A program made the translations under genes and the position numbers. The notes below the pieces were generated by a model that was not told the DNA's origin, ran no database searches, and worked only from the letters and a program-made list of their open reading frames with translations. DNA of 64,000 bases, taken from Adenanthera pavonina (Eukaryota; Streptophyta; Magnoliopsida; Fabales; Fabaceae). Below, in pieces: positions 48,821 to 61,216 of this stretch. Every line of letters starts with the position of its first letter. Positions within the stretch are counted from its first letter, which is position 1. Where the stretch lies: the NCBI GenBank assembly GCA_026686845.1, contig JAIVEN010000010.1:23968001-24032000 (forward strand), given 5' to 3'.

Positions 48821-51800
48821 CCAGTTTAGGATATATCTAAATAAGTAAATATCTCAAAATTTTGGACCAAAATTCATTTAATTTCACGCTCCATAAGTTG
48901 CACATGGGAAAATATATTATTTAATTAATTATGTCATTTTCTTAAAGGATTATCAAGAAGATTCAAGAGACAAAGTTGGCAAAAATTGATTGGCTCCCAT
49001 TCTTTATTAATTCTCCCTCATCTGGACGTCCTTGGCGCTTGTAAAAGAAGAAAGAAGCAGTTGCATGCACTAAAGAAAGGAAGGAGGAACGTGAGGAGCA
49101 AGAGGAAGAAAAGAGAGAAGAAAAATCTAAGAAAAAAAGGTAAAAATCTTCTCTCAACTTTTAATGATTTTTCCTTCAAGTTTTGAATGGTTTAAGGTTA
49201 GTTTTCTTGAGTTCCTCTTCTTCTCCTTTGCTGTAAATTTCGTCCAAGGTAAAGGAGTTAGGAAAGAAAGTGGTTTTGTGCCATAAATTAAATAGAAAGC
49301 ATAAGATTAAGTGAAAGGAACAAGATTTGGTATGTTTGAAAGCAAGTTTTGAAAGTTCCTCTTTTCTCTCCTAAATCCCTAATTTTTGGTCAAGACTAAG
49401 TGTAGGACAGAGTTGGATTTTCATTGTTTTGATGTTAAAAATGGATTCCTTGGGTCCAAATTAGCTAAGAAAAAGTATTGGATTTAAGGAAAACCAAGAG
49501 ATAAAGAATTTGGATTTTTATGGTTTTAGTGAGACTTTATAAGGCAATCATTACTTCTAGTTGATTAAGTTGATATTGAATGATGTTTTAGGGCTTTTGG
49601 GAGTTCAAGAAAGCTAGTGAAAGTTTTGATTCTAAGTGCAAAAGCAAAGGAAAACATAAAAGGTAGCTTGGTTTATTTTACTGCCATATGTTATTCTTTA
49701 TTGTTTCAATGATTATATCTTATTACCATATTGTTCTTGTGTTGATTTGTGACTAGTTTTGGTTGTAAAATGAGGGGTTTTGTTCCCTAGGATGTCCATT
49801 CTCTAAGGGGAAACTCTGTCGAAATTTCTACTTGACAATATGGTATTATGTGATTATATGTGAAATATTTGTAAAACTTAGAATGATAAACTAGCTACTG
49901 AAATTTTCCCAAATCCCACCCCCAAGCACTAACATGATAGGTTCAAGTGATGGCAAGACCCCCAAGAAGACAAGAGGCAAGGAGAAGATTAATGATGATT
50001 AGATTCATAGCTACCTTGGTTGCTTGTTTTCTTGTAATTATGTATGAAACCATATATATTTTCATGAAGCTGTGTTTTGCTGCTATAATGTTCCTATAGA
50101 AATCTTGTGATGTTATGAATATATTTTGGAAGAGTTTGAATCATGTAAAAATGGTATATATTTAGTTTTGGAAGTTGTATGCAAAGCTGTCTAGTTCTAA
50201 GCACTGATTAGTATATGGTCTGTAACATCTCACGAAAGTTAAAATATCTAGAAATGTATAGAAATTTTACAAAAACGAACAGACATCGTTTTGTGTGAAA
50301 AAGGACAAAGAGATCCCTGATAGGATTAAAAAATGAAAAATTATATTTTTGCCCCCAAAGAATTATAAAAAGGACATCCAGGTCCCTGAAGTCATAAAAT
50401 TACGTGAAATGAGTATTAGAAATGTCTTGGGGACAATTACACCTAATGACCAGAAAGTTTTAGAAATTATAATTTAATTCCAGGTTAGGGGTAATTTTGT
50501 AAATATGCAAAATTACTGTCAAAACGAAGCCCTCGATGAGAGAAGTCCAACAGTATATGGCACTGAGGGTTAATGTTCAAGAATAAAGAAATAATCAGTG
50601 CCGAGTGTCCAAAAGTAATAGTAAATCGATAAAGTAAACTGTAGGCTCCACAAATTGTTAAAAAGAAATCGGTACAGGATATGGGTCATACACAGATATC
50701 ATTTGGGGCAGGATAATTAACAAAATACAAGAATAAAATTGGAATAATCCTATAGCCCAAAAATGCTAATTTACTATAAAAAGTGATTTCCTCGGTACAG
50801 TTAAAAATTACCTGGTTCAGGATATATCTAAACTAGGAAAAATTGAGCAATTTTGGACACTTAAACACCACTCATTGGCATCTGAATTGGGCAGTTGGGT
50901 AGCACAAATTTTTGGAACAAATTCCTCAAGAAGTTGTTGGCATTTTTGGCACAAAAGTAACTTTAGTTAAGTTAACATATTAACCATAATTAGCAAGGGA
51001 ATTAGCCACTTAATCACCCATTTTCCACCTATTCTACACGTCCACCTCCAGCAACAAAGATAGAAAAAGAAAATGCAAGAAAGGAAGTGAGCAAACAGAG
51101 AAAAGAGAATGAGAAAGGGAAGAGGACTTGAAGCCATCCAAGATCAAATGCAAGGTAATATTTTGTGTCTTCTAGCTTGTAGTTTTGAGTAGTTTGAAAT
51201 GGTTTAATGGAGCACTCTTCCTCCTCTCTCTCTCTCTATTTGATTTTTGGTCATGGATGGGAAGTGAAGAAAGTAGAGTTTTCATGCAATAAACCTAGAG
51301 GAAATCATATACTAGCAACTTGGAACAAAGATTTGTTAGTAGTTTGCTGAATTTCAAAGTAAATAATTTCTCCTTCTTCCTCCATGAATTTTGGTCAGAC
51401 TAGGGTTCTATTTAGGGTTGGAATTTCATAAATTGGACCCCAAAAATGGGTTCCCCATGATCCAAAACCTTAGGATCAAGTGTTGGATGCAAGAAAGACT
51501 AAGTGGATAGCAAAATGACAAGTTAGGGTTTTAAGAGTTTCTTGTGAAGTTAAAGCATGAATCAGTGGCTTAAGTAGCTAATTGATGATATGTTTAGGTT
51601 TGAGGAAACCTAAGAAAGCTTGGAGAAGTGTTTGGAAGAGGTACAACTCAAAGGAAAAGCAAGTGGAAGCATAAAGGTAGCATTTTTTCATTTTATACAT
51701 TATATTGTCTTATGAATGTTTGTAAACTCTATGACTTGTTTGATGCCATGATTAATATTTTGTGATGTCCATTGATTGTTGGCTGAGTTGTTTAAAGGGG

Positions 51801-53616
51801 CTTGAAGCTCCGGAAAGCCCAATTTACAAAGTGAATCTCTACCAAAATTTTCATAAAATTGTTATGGCATTATGTGAATTAATGAGTTTTCTTGATGATC
51901 TATGTGAAATGTGATGATATATGTGTATGACTGGATAATGCTACTAAGATTCTTTGAATCTTATTCCCCCTTAATGACTAACTATGCTAGGGAAGCAATG
52001 GAAAAAGGGCTAAGGAAGGAGGTAATATCATGGAGAAGCTAATGATGAGTGAATGATGTTGCAAGCCATTGTGTTATAATGTAAATGGTTATTAGTGTCT
52101 TGCTTTTGTATGAAATTGTAAAATAGTGAATATTATATTAATGTTGTAGAAAATATATGAGAATTTCCAGCTCTGGATATTGTGATATTAAGTTATGTTC
52201 TACCAAGTTTCATGCCAAAATGAGTTCATTTACAAGGGTTTTGGCAAGTAAATTGCAATGTAGACTGAAAGATGGCATTTTCCAAACATGTCTGTTTCAT
52301 TCACCCTTGTTCTGTACTTAATGTGGGGTTAGGTTTATGATATTTTTATAGCAAATAGAGGGCATATCAAGCTAGTAGTACACCTAATTAACCCCATTTG
52401 GAGTTGTGTACAATAAATGGTGAATTTTCAAAGTTAGGGTTCAGAATAGGACAATATTGGGAAAACGCGAAATTGAAAATTAAGTACTGGAAATTTCAAA
52501 AGATAACATAAAATTGTATAGAGCTCCAAAAATTTAGTGGTTTATATGTATAAAAGTATCTATGTCTTAATACCCATGTGCCACTGATTTGGAAGTGATT
52601 GGAGTTATAGAACAAGAGACATGTAAGTTTTCCCAAAATTGTTTCAGTAAGAGTTGGATTTTGACCCTTTGTGATTTAAATTAAAGTTATGCCTTGTGTA
52701 AGTGAAATAAATGTATGAGAAAAATATGTCTATAAGTAGACATATATAGCTTTCGAATGACATAGAGTATGTAGAATTTGGAACAAAATAGAATGGAATA
52801 TGATTTTTCAAAGTTGAGGTCAGAAAACTGGAAGATAGAAAAATGACCAAATGAACAGTAAATGTCCATGAAATTATGGTACAAATTGGCCCAATTAAGT
52901 ACTGTTTTATATTTTTTCCATGTATATCTGATTTTAAAAAAATTTTAAAGACTTGAATCACCTCAAGATGAATTTTCTAGATTTAGTTATGAATTTTCAA
53001 AGTTCATCGGGTAACATGAAAGTGCCAAGTGAACAGTACCCCAAAATTTGAAAAATTCTGTTTTTATTATATTATGATTCTAGTCTCTAAACCATGATGA
53101 AAGGCATCTAAAATGATCTAATACGTGGAAAATGGGCCCTAATATAAGGTGTTACACAGTCATTATTCATTCAGAATGCAATGTTCTATATAAGTCTTAT
53201 ATATGTATGGAAAGTAGACATAGAGAGATTTCCATAGAGCTAAATATGACTTGATTTGGATAAGCATACAAATTATTATGAATTTTTGAAGATGGCTTAA
53301 AAAATCTGGAAAAGTAGTTTTAACCAAATGAATAGTAGAATTGGATGAATTTATGAATGAATTGGCTCAATTAAATCCCAGTTGTATATTTTTCCCATGT
53401 AGGAAATGTTTTTAGCTATTTTTAAATACTTGAATCATCCTCATACGATTTTCCTAAAATTAGTTATGATTTCTCAAAGTTTAGCCGAGAAAATCAAATT
53501 ACCAAATGAATAGTATTTTGAAAATTTGAATTTTTCTCATTTTATCATTTATTGATTCAAGCTTCTAAATTAGCTCATTTGGAATCATATGTGCTATTAT
53601 ACATGGGAAATAATGT
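48821..53616 (+). repeat. Truncated 3' LTR of the family T element, split by 50221-53156
   Basis: From TTTAGGATATATCTAAA it matches the solo LTR at 50221 from about 50820 onward, resumes at 53157 and stops near 53616 without the usual AAGGTGTTACA end. The 5' portion of the LTR is missing. Confidence 0.65.
50221..53156 (+). mobile_element. Solo LTR of family T (2.94 kb)
   Basis: Starts TGTAACATCTCACG and ends AAGGTGTTACA; TGTAACA and TGTTACA form the short terminal inverted repeat. The flanks TGGTC (50216-50220) and CAGTC (53157-53161) agree at three of five bases; both differences are transitions. The interrupted LTR continues on both sides. Confidence 0.75.
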
Positions 53617-55901
53617 AAGAAAGAAAGGTATGCCAGAGAGCACTTGCACCATGGTGAACTTATTGGAGCCGCAATGAGAGTCACAAAATTTGTTTAAATC
53701 ATAAAAGAACCAGTTGGACAAAGAAGAAGAAATTAAAGAAGAACAAGAGGAGCTCTGCTAGGGTTCGTGAAATCTAATCCCTGGGAGTGATTTCTAGGCT
53801 CAAGAAGCCTTAATTTTAGTTGGTAAGTGATCCCTAACCTTTCTTTCTCTCTTTTCTTCATAAAACTCGATTGGAATACATGGGAGAATGTTGAGTTTCA
53901 GTTGGGTTGTATTTTTAATCAATTGAAATGGATTATTGAAGTGTTGTTTAGTGTTCTAATGCTTTAGGTATGAGTTTGGTTAGATTGTGAGGTATTTGTG
54001 TAGAACCCTAGGATGAGAATGACTTAGAGTTCTTGAAATTTGAATGGTATGCTATTTATGCTTTGGATGGTTATTTGGAGTTTATTAAAGCATGAGTATG
54101 CCAAGGAAACAATGGGTCAAGCTTGAATAATGAAATTACGAGCAATGGATTGTTATGTGTATTGTATTAATTTAAGATGATGTGATGTTGTAGTGCATAA
54201 TTGGTTATTTGGAGGTGTTTGATTCTTGTTTGGTGCTCCAGAGACTTGCCAAATCACCTGTGTACGTTGTGTTAGAAACTTGAGGTAACCAGGTGTATAT
54301 GTATGTGTGTTAGTTGTTTGTCATGTGTTTATATATATGCATGTTTCTTTTCATACCATGATGTTGTTTGCGTGTGTATGTGTGGTCCTTTTCACATCGT
54401 GGTATGTATACAGCTAGATGAGGTATGTGCATTTCGATCCGTGACACTTGTATGGGATGATACTAGATATGTTATGATAATAAAGATGATTATATACATA
54501 TATATAATTCACGAGCATTCTTATATGATAGCATACTAGCATGACAATGAAGATGATTACATAGTGGCATGGCATGAACATCATCACCGTATGAGCATAG
54601 TGAGGTATGGTGGATTGGGATGTGATCATGAGATGAGAAATGGTATAATGATATGTGATATGATGATATAATGAAAGATCCCTATGACTAAATCCTCTTC
54701 TATGGCCCGAAGAGTCAAGTGGTAGCGGACTGCACCTTTCCTAAATAACCATTAATTCGGGTGGTTCAAAGGAAAGAGAGTCATGGTCCAAGCACTAGTG
54801 TGACCTTGAGCCAAGTGCATTAGTGTGAGATGAGGTTGGTGATGTCCCAGAATCAGTCTTTGTAAGCTGTTGGAAGGGAATCACTCATTGAAAATGTCCT
54901 ATGACGATACTAGCCTGTGGTTCTAGACTTGTGAGGGATACATGCATATCATGACATTTTGCATTGCATTGCACTATATGTATATTTGTGTGCATTCAGG
55001 ATATAGGTTACTTGTATTTATGTTCTTAGTTACTGTTACTTTGTCTCACACCCCTCATGGCTAACATTTGAGGTGAAAACTCTGATACTAGTCTGGTGAA
55101 GACCAAGAAGTCGTAGGCCTCTCTGCATTTAGGAGTATCAATTGTAATTTGGTAGCTTTGCCGCTTTAGTTTATGTAATGATTCATGCCAAGTAGAGCTG
55201 TGTGTTTATATATTGTCTAGTTATCCTGGGAGTGTTGTCGGTATATGATATGATGATAATGATGACTGTGATAATGTGCATATCATGTTGATGATGATGA
55301 TTTTTGGATATATGATGTGAGTTTTGTATGTGTGTGATGATTATTTAGACCTCGGTATGGGTCATTGTTGTTGGGGTATGTGTCTGTGGTCTAGATTGGC
55401 CATATGTGGAGCCCAAAGTGGTTTTGAGCCTTGTTTGTGTGTTTTAAGGCATATAGCCCATTTGGTGAAATTGGGATTCAAGGGGTCAAATCTCCAAAGA
55501 GTTGTTTCTCTAGGGTGAAACCTACTTAGACAAGTTAGCTGAGTCAAATAGAACCTGTGTGATATGTTGAATCAAGAGTTTTGATGATTTTAACCCAACA
55601 CTCAAGAGCTTGGATTGAAGATATCAAAGAAGAACAAAGCTGTTTCAAGTGAAGATTTTCTGAGTATTTGCTGTTAGATCTCTTGTAGGATCTTTAGTTT
55701 TTGGTATGATTGGGTAAAAGATTTTGATTTGAAGAAAAGATGTTTTCAAACTTTGATTTTATGTTAAATCTTTGAATATTTGAAAAACACCCACAAACAG
55801 ACGAAGGTTGAAAGTTTAAACTAAACTGTCAAGTTGGAAATTCGAACTTTGCCTTTGGAAATTCGAATTTCGAGCTAAAACTGAATAAGTCTGAAGAGAT
55901 G

Positions 55902-56296
55902 GCTCTCTGTCAGACGAATTTTGGTTGTTCAAAATTCGAATTTTCATCTAGTCTGAAAAGAGGCCTTTTGTAACAGACGAACTTCACACTTTCAAAATTT
56001 GAATTTCAAGTAAAATGAAGTTTGTAAAAACCAAAGAAATTCGTCTGAAACTATGATAAAGTGCATCTGAAATCAAAATGAAATTGAGTTTGATAAATGC
56101 TCTCTGACAGACGAATTTTGAAGTTCCAACATTCGAATTTTCATATAAGTCTGAAAGATGCTTCTTTACAACAGACGAACTTTGAGTCTTCAAAATTCGA
56201 ATTTCAAACAAAACAAAATTTGAGAAAATGGAAGAAATTCGTCTGAAACTATGTTAAAGTTCACCTGAGATCAAGAGTGATTTAAGTTTCAAAACT
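55902..56296 (+). repeat. Tandem duplication in the copia solo LTR (about 197-bp unit)
   Basis: Units at 55902-56098 and 56099-56296 both start GCTCTCTG(T/A)CAGACGAA and end with an AAATTCGTCTGAAACTATG segment plus about 60 bp. A third unit begins at 56297 and diverges quickly. Confidence 0.8.
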
Positions 56297-56874
56297 GCTC
56301 TCTGACAGACGAACCTTGAACATTGAAATTCAAATTTCAGAAGCTAAGTTCTTGAGTCTATTGAAATGAAACATTGACATACGAATGATAAGAACTTGCA
56401 ACATTCGAATGATGAAATTAGTCTGAAAAGAGTTTCTCTGACAGACGAATTTCGCCCTTTCAAAATTTGAATTTCGAAGAAAGTAATCTACTGTGTCCCT
56501 TTAAACGTTCAATGGACAGACGAATTTTGGGGATCCAAAATTCGAATTTCGAAGGCACTGTAGAAAATTGAAAACACAATTCATACTTAACGGAAAAACT
56601 TTCTTCTTGAAAATTCGTATGTCACATTGTGAAAATGTTTTGTAAGTTTCAAAATTCGAATTTCACTTCATGAACAGACGAACTTTGTGCTGTAACGTTG
56701 GAAGCTTTAATCTTCGGTTCCTTCGAAATTCGCCTGTTGGCCAACCAAAATTCGAATTTCAGTATGTCAGAAATATTAAATGCGATTGGTAAACGGATAG
56801 TTTTTTAGAGTAACCGTTGAATAACTTCCCCAACGGATAGATTTAGTCTCTAACGGATATTTGAGACCTAAATC

Positions 56875-56882
56875 TATAAATA
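56875..56882 (+). promoter_or_regulatory. TATA box of the copia solo LTR
   Basis: TATAAATA in AATCTATAAATACAACATC. Upstream, AACGGATA motifs occur at about 56793, 56832 and 56853. Confidence 0.7.
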
Positions 56883-57843
56883 CAACATCATTTGAAGTTG
56901 TGGGTAACAAATCAAACTTGTATATACTGAATTTCTGCTGAATCTTCTTCTCAAAAGCTTTTACCCTCTTAACTTCCAAATTTGTACCTAAACTTTCATA
57001 TCTGCTCTTTTCAAGAGAGTTATTTCATTGTAATCAATCTACTCTTCATCTGGAAGATAGATTTACTTGTGAGGGATATTCACAAGGGAATTGGGAAGCA
57101 CATAGTGAAAGTGCTTGGAGAGTTTGAGAGAGCTCAAAAACAGAGCAAACTCATGTACTGTGGCCTTAGCAAGAAGACCATTGAAATTCTTGCTGTATAG
57201 TGGATAAATCTCAAGAGGTGTCTTGGGGACTGGATGTAGGTCAAGTGGAAAGACCGAACCAGGATAAATTACTGAGTCTTCTTCTCCCTATCTTTACTTT
57301 TCAGCTTGCTCTGTTTTACGCATTGTTTTCATTATATTGTGATATCTTCACTTACTTCACTTTGTGCAGAAAAATCTCAGCCTTGCTAACATGATGAAAC
57401 TTAGGAGCCAAATTGTTATGGATGGCAATTGGGGCTTGTAAGTTGGGCATTTTTACCAAAATGTGACCAAATCGGCCACGAGTGTCCCAAATATCCCAAA
57501 GGAGATGGATTGAGATGAAATAGGTGTCTATAGTTAGATTGGGATGAGATCAACCTATAGGAGTTAGAATCAGGTTAATTAGAGGTCAAAGTACAAAGTT
57601 GTGCGCATTGGAATTCTACTTGAAAAATTAGTAAATTGCTTATATAGATGCTAATACGGTCGCCATGGTGCTAGAAGCTTGGCTATGATGCTAGTCCCTT
57701 CTATTTTTGAAATACTAGAACCCGAGAGCATTCACGTCATGGTGGTAATGTAGCAGCCATGGTGCCATCATCTGTTCCTATAAATTTGGGTCCTTCGAGT
57801 GTTTAAGGTGTATTTGGAGTTTTTTTTTTAGGGTGTTACATTT

Positions 57844-57855
57844 TGGTGTCAAAGC
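57844..57855 (+). other. Primer binding site of element D
   Basis: TGGTGTCAAAGC, 10 of 12 bases identical to the initiator-Met site TGGTATCAGAGC, three bases after the LTR end. Confidence 0.75.
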
Positions 57856-60800
57856 AATTATTTAAGCCATTATTTCTGCTTGTTGTAGTTCTTGGCACAA
57901 TTTGAATCACATAAACTTGGATATTCCCTTTTGCAAAACTAGTCTAGAGTTATATCACTAAATATGTTTCTACTAGTATAAAGGGTAAAGATGTCTAGCA
58001 GGGGTATGCTAAGAAATAGTGAGAGAGTGTTTTACTGAGTACTGAGGTTATAGAAGCTCACTTAGAAATTGAGGAGTAGTTATTGGCTAGGGAGTAGACA
58101 TTCTTAGAGGATTAGTGTATGAAGATCCACGTTCTATCCCAATGAATGTAGGAGATTGAGGAGGAAAGAGAAGCTCAATCATTTGTGCTTTTTCCCATCT
58201 ATGACCCATAGGGGAAATTAGTTAAGGAAGTAGAATAACCTTAATTATGGGAGATAAAGGTAAGTTGTTGTGTACGAGGCCGGGAGCATTGCAAGGATTA
58301 TGTATGGAATGGCAATTGAGCCCTGAAGGTAAAATGTTGTGATATTTCATAACAGTGAAAAGACCATGAGAAAATTCAATCCATTGGTTTTTGATAGAAA
58401 GTTGGATACAACGATGATAGAGAAAAGGTTAACTAGCGAGAGTTTGTAGCTGAATTGAAAGATATGTGTCCTAGAACAAAGATAGGATTAGATGATAGAG
58501 GCCTTGGCAGTGATAGTGATAGTGATTTCAGTGCCACCAAGAAAGACATTAAAGAGGCTGTGACTATCATCCAAAATATCATGCTTGCAAATTGTGAAGG
58601 TAGTAGTTGGATATTTTCGGAATGAAAAAGAAGGTTAAGCAATACTGGAAGAATATAGGATATGATTAAGTGGTCACCTGAGTCTTGTGGGATGAACCCA
58701 AATTAAGAAAGAGATTTTTGTTCTTTTTCCTGTTGATAAGAGTCTAGAAGGAGAAGGAGTTCGAATTACAAGGTAGAAGGTCTGCTCAAGAATAAGTGTA
58801 TCGATGAGTTTTGTAATTTGGAGTATGTGCCACTACAGCTTGAAAGAAGATTGTTATGATATCCAGTGTTGTGTTATGTATGGCTCATGGGTTAGAATTT
58901 TGAGTTGTAAGAAGTCCAATGGGAGTTTTACAAGTAGAAACAAATTGCAGGAGATGCTTGGGCTATGAAAATTCTAGGAAGTAAATGCATGTAAGGATTC
59001 TAAAATTGATAGAAGATTTTTTGTGACTCTCTCTATGACTTAAAGTAAGGTCTATAAGGGGAATGTCTTGTCACCATGTTGTGGACAAGAAGTTGGCCTA
59101 ATTGGTGATATTGATCAATGCTAATGGTTTAAGTATTGAAACATCATGGATATAGGTTAAAAGTCTTTTCTTGGTACATCCCCTGATCATGAGAACTTAA
59201 ATTACGAAGCACTATACTATAAGTGTAATGTGTTGGTTACCCTCAAAGATTCATGTCAGTAAATGTTGTTAAGCTAACCCATTTCCATCTATTGTTGCCT
59301 TCGAGTTTTCCCAATAACAGCTTTGGAGAATGAGTGGGAAGTTGTTGCCATGTGAAACATTGTATGGCATTGAATCATGAGTCTAGAACTAGTGTTAACC
59401 AATTAAGGCTTAATGCCAGCTGGTTACGCTCTCAATGCACCAGTTACTCAAGGTACGATGTACTAGTAGACTGAGAGTGAAAGACTTGGTGATGATATCA
59501 ACATGAACCTAGTTTTGCTTAAATTCATGGTCAATTAGATGCTTATCTTCTAAAAGATTGATTAGGTACAACTGAATAATCAATCTGTATATTATAGCAA
59601 TTCACTAATCATGACATGAGTGCTTCTTCATCTAATATAAAGAATTTCAAATCTTTTAATGACTAGGAGAAGGAAAAGAGATTAAAGACCTAAAAGTAGA
59701 GCTCATATAAGATTCATAAAGATCGATGTATGTGGATGTATTATAATGGTTGAATTGGATCAGAAGGGAAAATTTAAGCCTTAAAGAGGAACCCCAAACA
59801 TTGTTAGTAAATGATCAATAGGTTGTGAACATGGTGTACTAGTAAGTGGTATGTGGTGGCTTTGTAGCTTCTTGCTATACGCATGATAACTATGTGGCCT
59901 GTAGTGGAAATGAAGCTAGAATGATCAGATGAATATAGGATGGCGACATTCATGAGTGATACGAGTGTATCATATGACCCTATGTGCAAGAATGGAGGAA
60001 TTATGTGGAAAAGTAGCCCTACCACAAGGAAACATAGGTGGATCACTAGTGAACTTATTTTAATGATGAGAAGGCTATGGAATTTTGTGGACATCAATGA
60101 TGCAATGGTTTTGCTTATGCCTTTGGTAGTACTACTTTTTTGAGAAATGGATGATCTTCCCTTTGAAATGAGTTTTTATATTGTATGGGCGCTTGCATAG
60201 TGTAATGGAATTAACCCTCAAAATGTTTAGTGATAGCTTTAACTTGATTAATGCAAAAGGTGGTTAGCCCAACATATACTAGTAAGTTATGGAGGAATAC
60301 ATAGTAATGATAGACACATTGATGCCAAAGGGAGATATTGCTATAGAGATCAGAAGGTGATAATGTAAGTTTTCTAAGTAGTAATTCATATAATAGAAGA
60401 AGTGGTAGTAAGAATTTAGACTAGTTGAATGAATAATTGAGCAGATCATTTCTTGGGAAAATCTCAATGTCAATGGTATGGAAAGAGAAAGTTATGGACT
60501 GAAAAGAGGCATGTAAATGGAGAACAATGAGGAGGTTTGGTTAACAAGAATTACTAAAGAGGTTCATGCAATAGGGGTCTATATATGAAAGAACTATATC
60601 TTGCAGTAGGACTTGGACAAGTTGTTGGTACGATGAAGAGGTCATGAGAAAACAAGATTTTCCTCTTAATATAGTAATAAGGAATGAATTTTGGATGTTA
60701 TGAAGTGATCAAGGCAAGCTATGAAAATCGGTGGTAATTGATTAATGAAGCCTTGTTATTGTAAATATGGTAGTTGGTATGATCCGGATCCTAAAAGAAA

Positions 60801-61201
60801 TGACAAAAATGATTAGCCATTGGAGTAGACAAGTGATTATATGGACAAGCAAAGGAGAAAGTCGAAAGTCTAGGAAAAAGATCATGTGCCTAGAAGTTTT
60901 GTCTGAACATTTGTGTGGAAAGTCTGTTTTAGGGTGAAGGAAATCAAGTTGAGGTGTTTTTCTGACTCATCTTATGTCTAGGAATATAAGGAACATTCGA
61001 CATTATGGTTAATTACTCAATGTAAATCATTAAGATTTGTAGCTGTTAAAGTGAAGTAGAAGAAAACAACTTATCATGTTAAGGTGTTACATAAAGTTGA
61101 TGTCAAGAAAAGCTACTAAGAAAGGGAAGAATTAAGGTGGAAGGAGTATGTTCATTTATGGTTGAGGTTCATGTTTTCAAAGTTCGAGGATGAAATTTCT
61201 T
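57856..61201 (+). pseudogene. Decayed interior (gag-pol remnants) of element D
   Basis: About 3.3 kb, shorter than an intact Tekay interior and full of stops. A gag-like start MSSRG..RNSER is visible from 57992. The last part before the polypurine tract has the usual Del wording. I could not read RT or integrase motifs with confidence. Open frames at 58433, 59804, 59940 and 60279 look like chance. Confidence 0.5.
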
Positions 61202-61216
61202 CTAAGGAGGGGAGAA
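61202..61216 (+). other. Polypurine tract of element D
   Basis: CTAAGGAGGGGAGAA immediately before TGTAAC, typical of Del/Tekay elements. Confidence 0.88.

Larger units (their letters stand above)
41772..53616 (+). mobile_element. Truncated gypsy element of family T with nested solo LTRs
   Basis: The 5' LTR (41772-47605) is interrupted by a solo LTR at 42557-45102. A degenerate primer site and about 1.2 kb of interior follow. The sequence then passes at about 48820 into the middle of a second LTR copy (48820-53616), itself split by a solo LTR at 50221-53156. The second LTR lacks its first few hundred bases and its last 20 or so. Most of gag-pol is deleted. The likely primer (tRNA-iMet) and the termini suggest a chromovirus-type gypsy element. 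Confidence 0.65.
55565..57391 (+). mobile_element. Solo LTR of the element B copia family (1.83 kb)
   Basis: Starts TGTTGAATCAAGAGTTTTGATG and ends CCTTGCTAACA, the same termini as the element B LTRs in opposite orientation. The flanks are TGATA (55560-55564) and TGATG (57392-57396), one mismatch. It carries the best-kept motif array: five exact AAATTCGAATTT palindromes and at least eight CAGACGAA copies. No coding region. Confidence 0.88.
53617..57840 (+). repeat. 5' LTR of element D, split by 55565-57391
   Basis: Begins near TGTAAGAAAG and ends GGGTGTTACA. The first 150 bp or so do not match the 3' LTR start, so the true left edge may be lost. A GT-rich block around 54290-54440 is shared with 63715-63870. 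Open frames in it are non-coding LTR sequence. Confidence 0.7.

Noticed and set aside
54303..54539. Cys-rich small open frame with a similar partner at 63579-63860
   Set aside because: The similarity is explained by the two LTR copies of element D; the frame is in LTR DNA and not otherwise gene-like.
55900..56760. CRISPR-like pattern of spaced short palindromic repeats
   Set aside because: Spacing is irregular, the repeats are imperfect, the DNA is plant and the array lies in LTR U3.
47606..61201. Search for intact RT or integrase in family T and element D interiors
   Set aside because: No convincing motif could be read; the interiors are too decayed or deleted.
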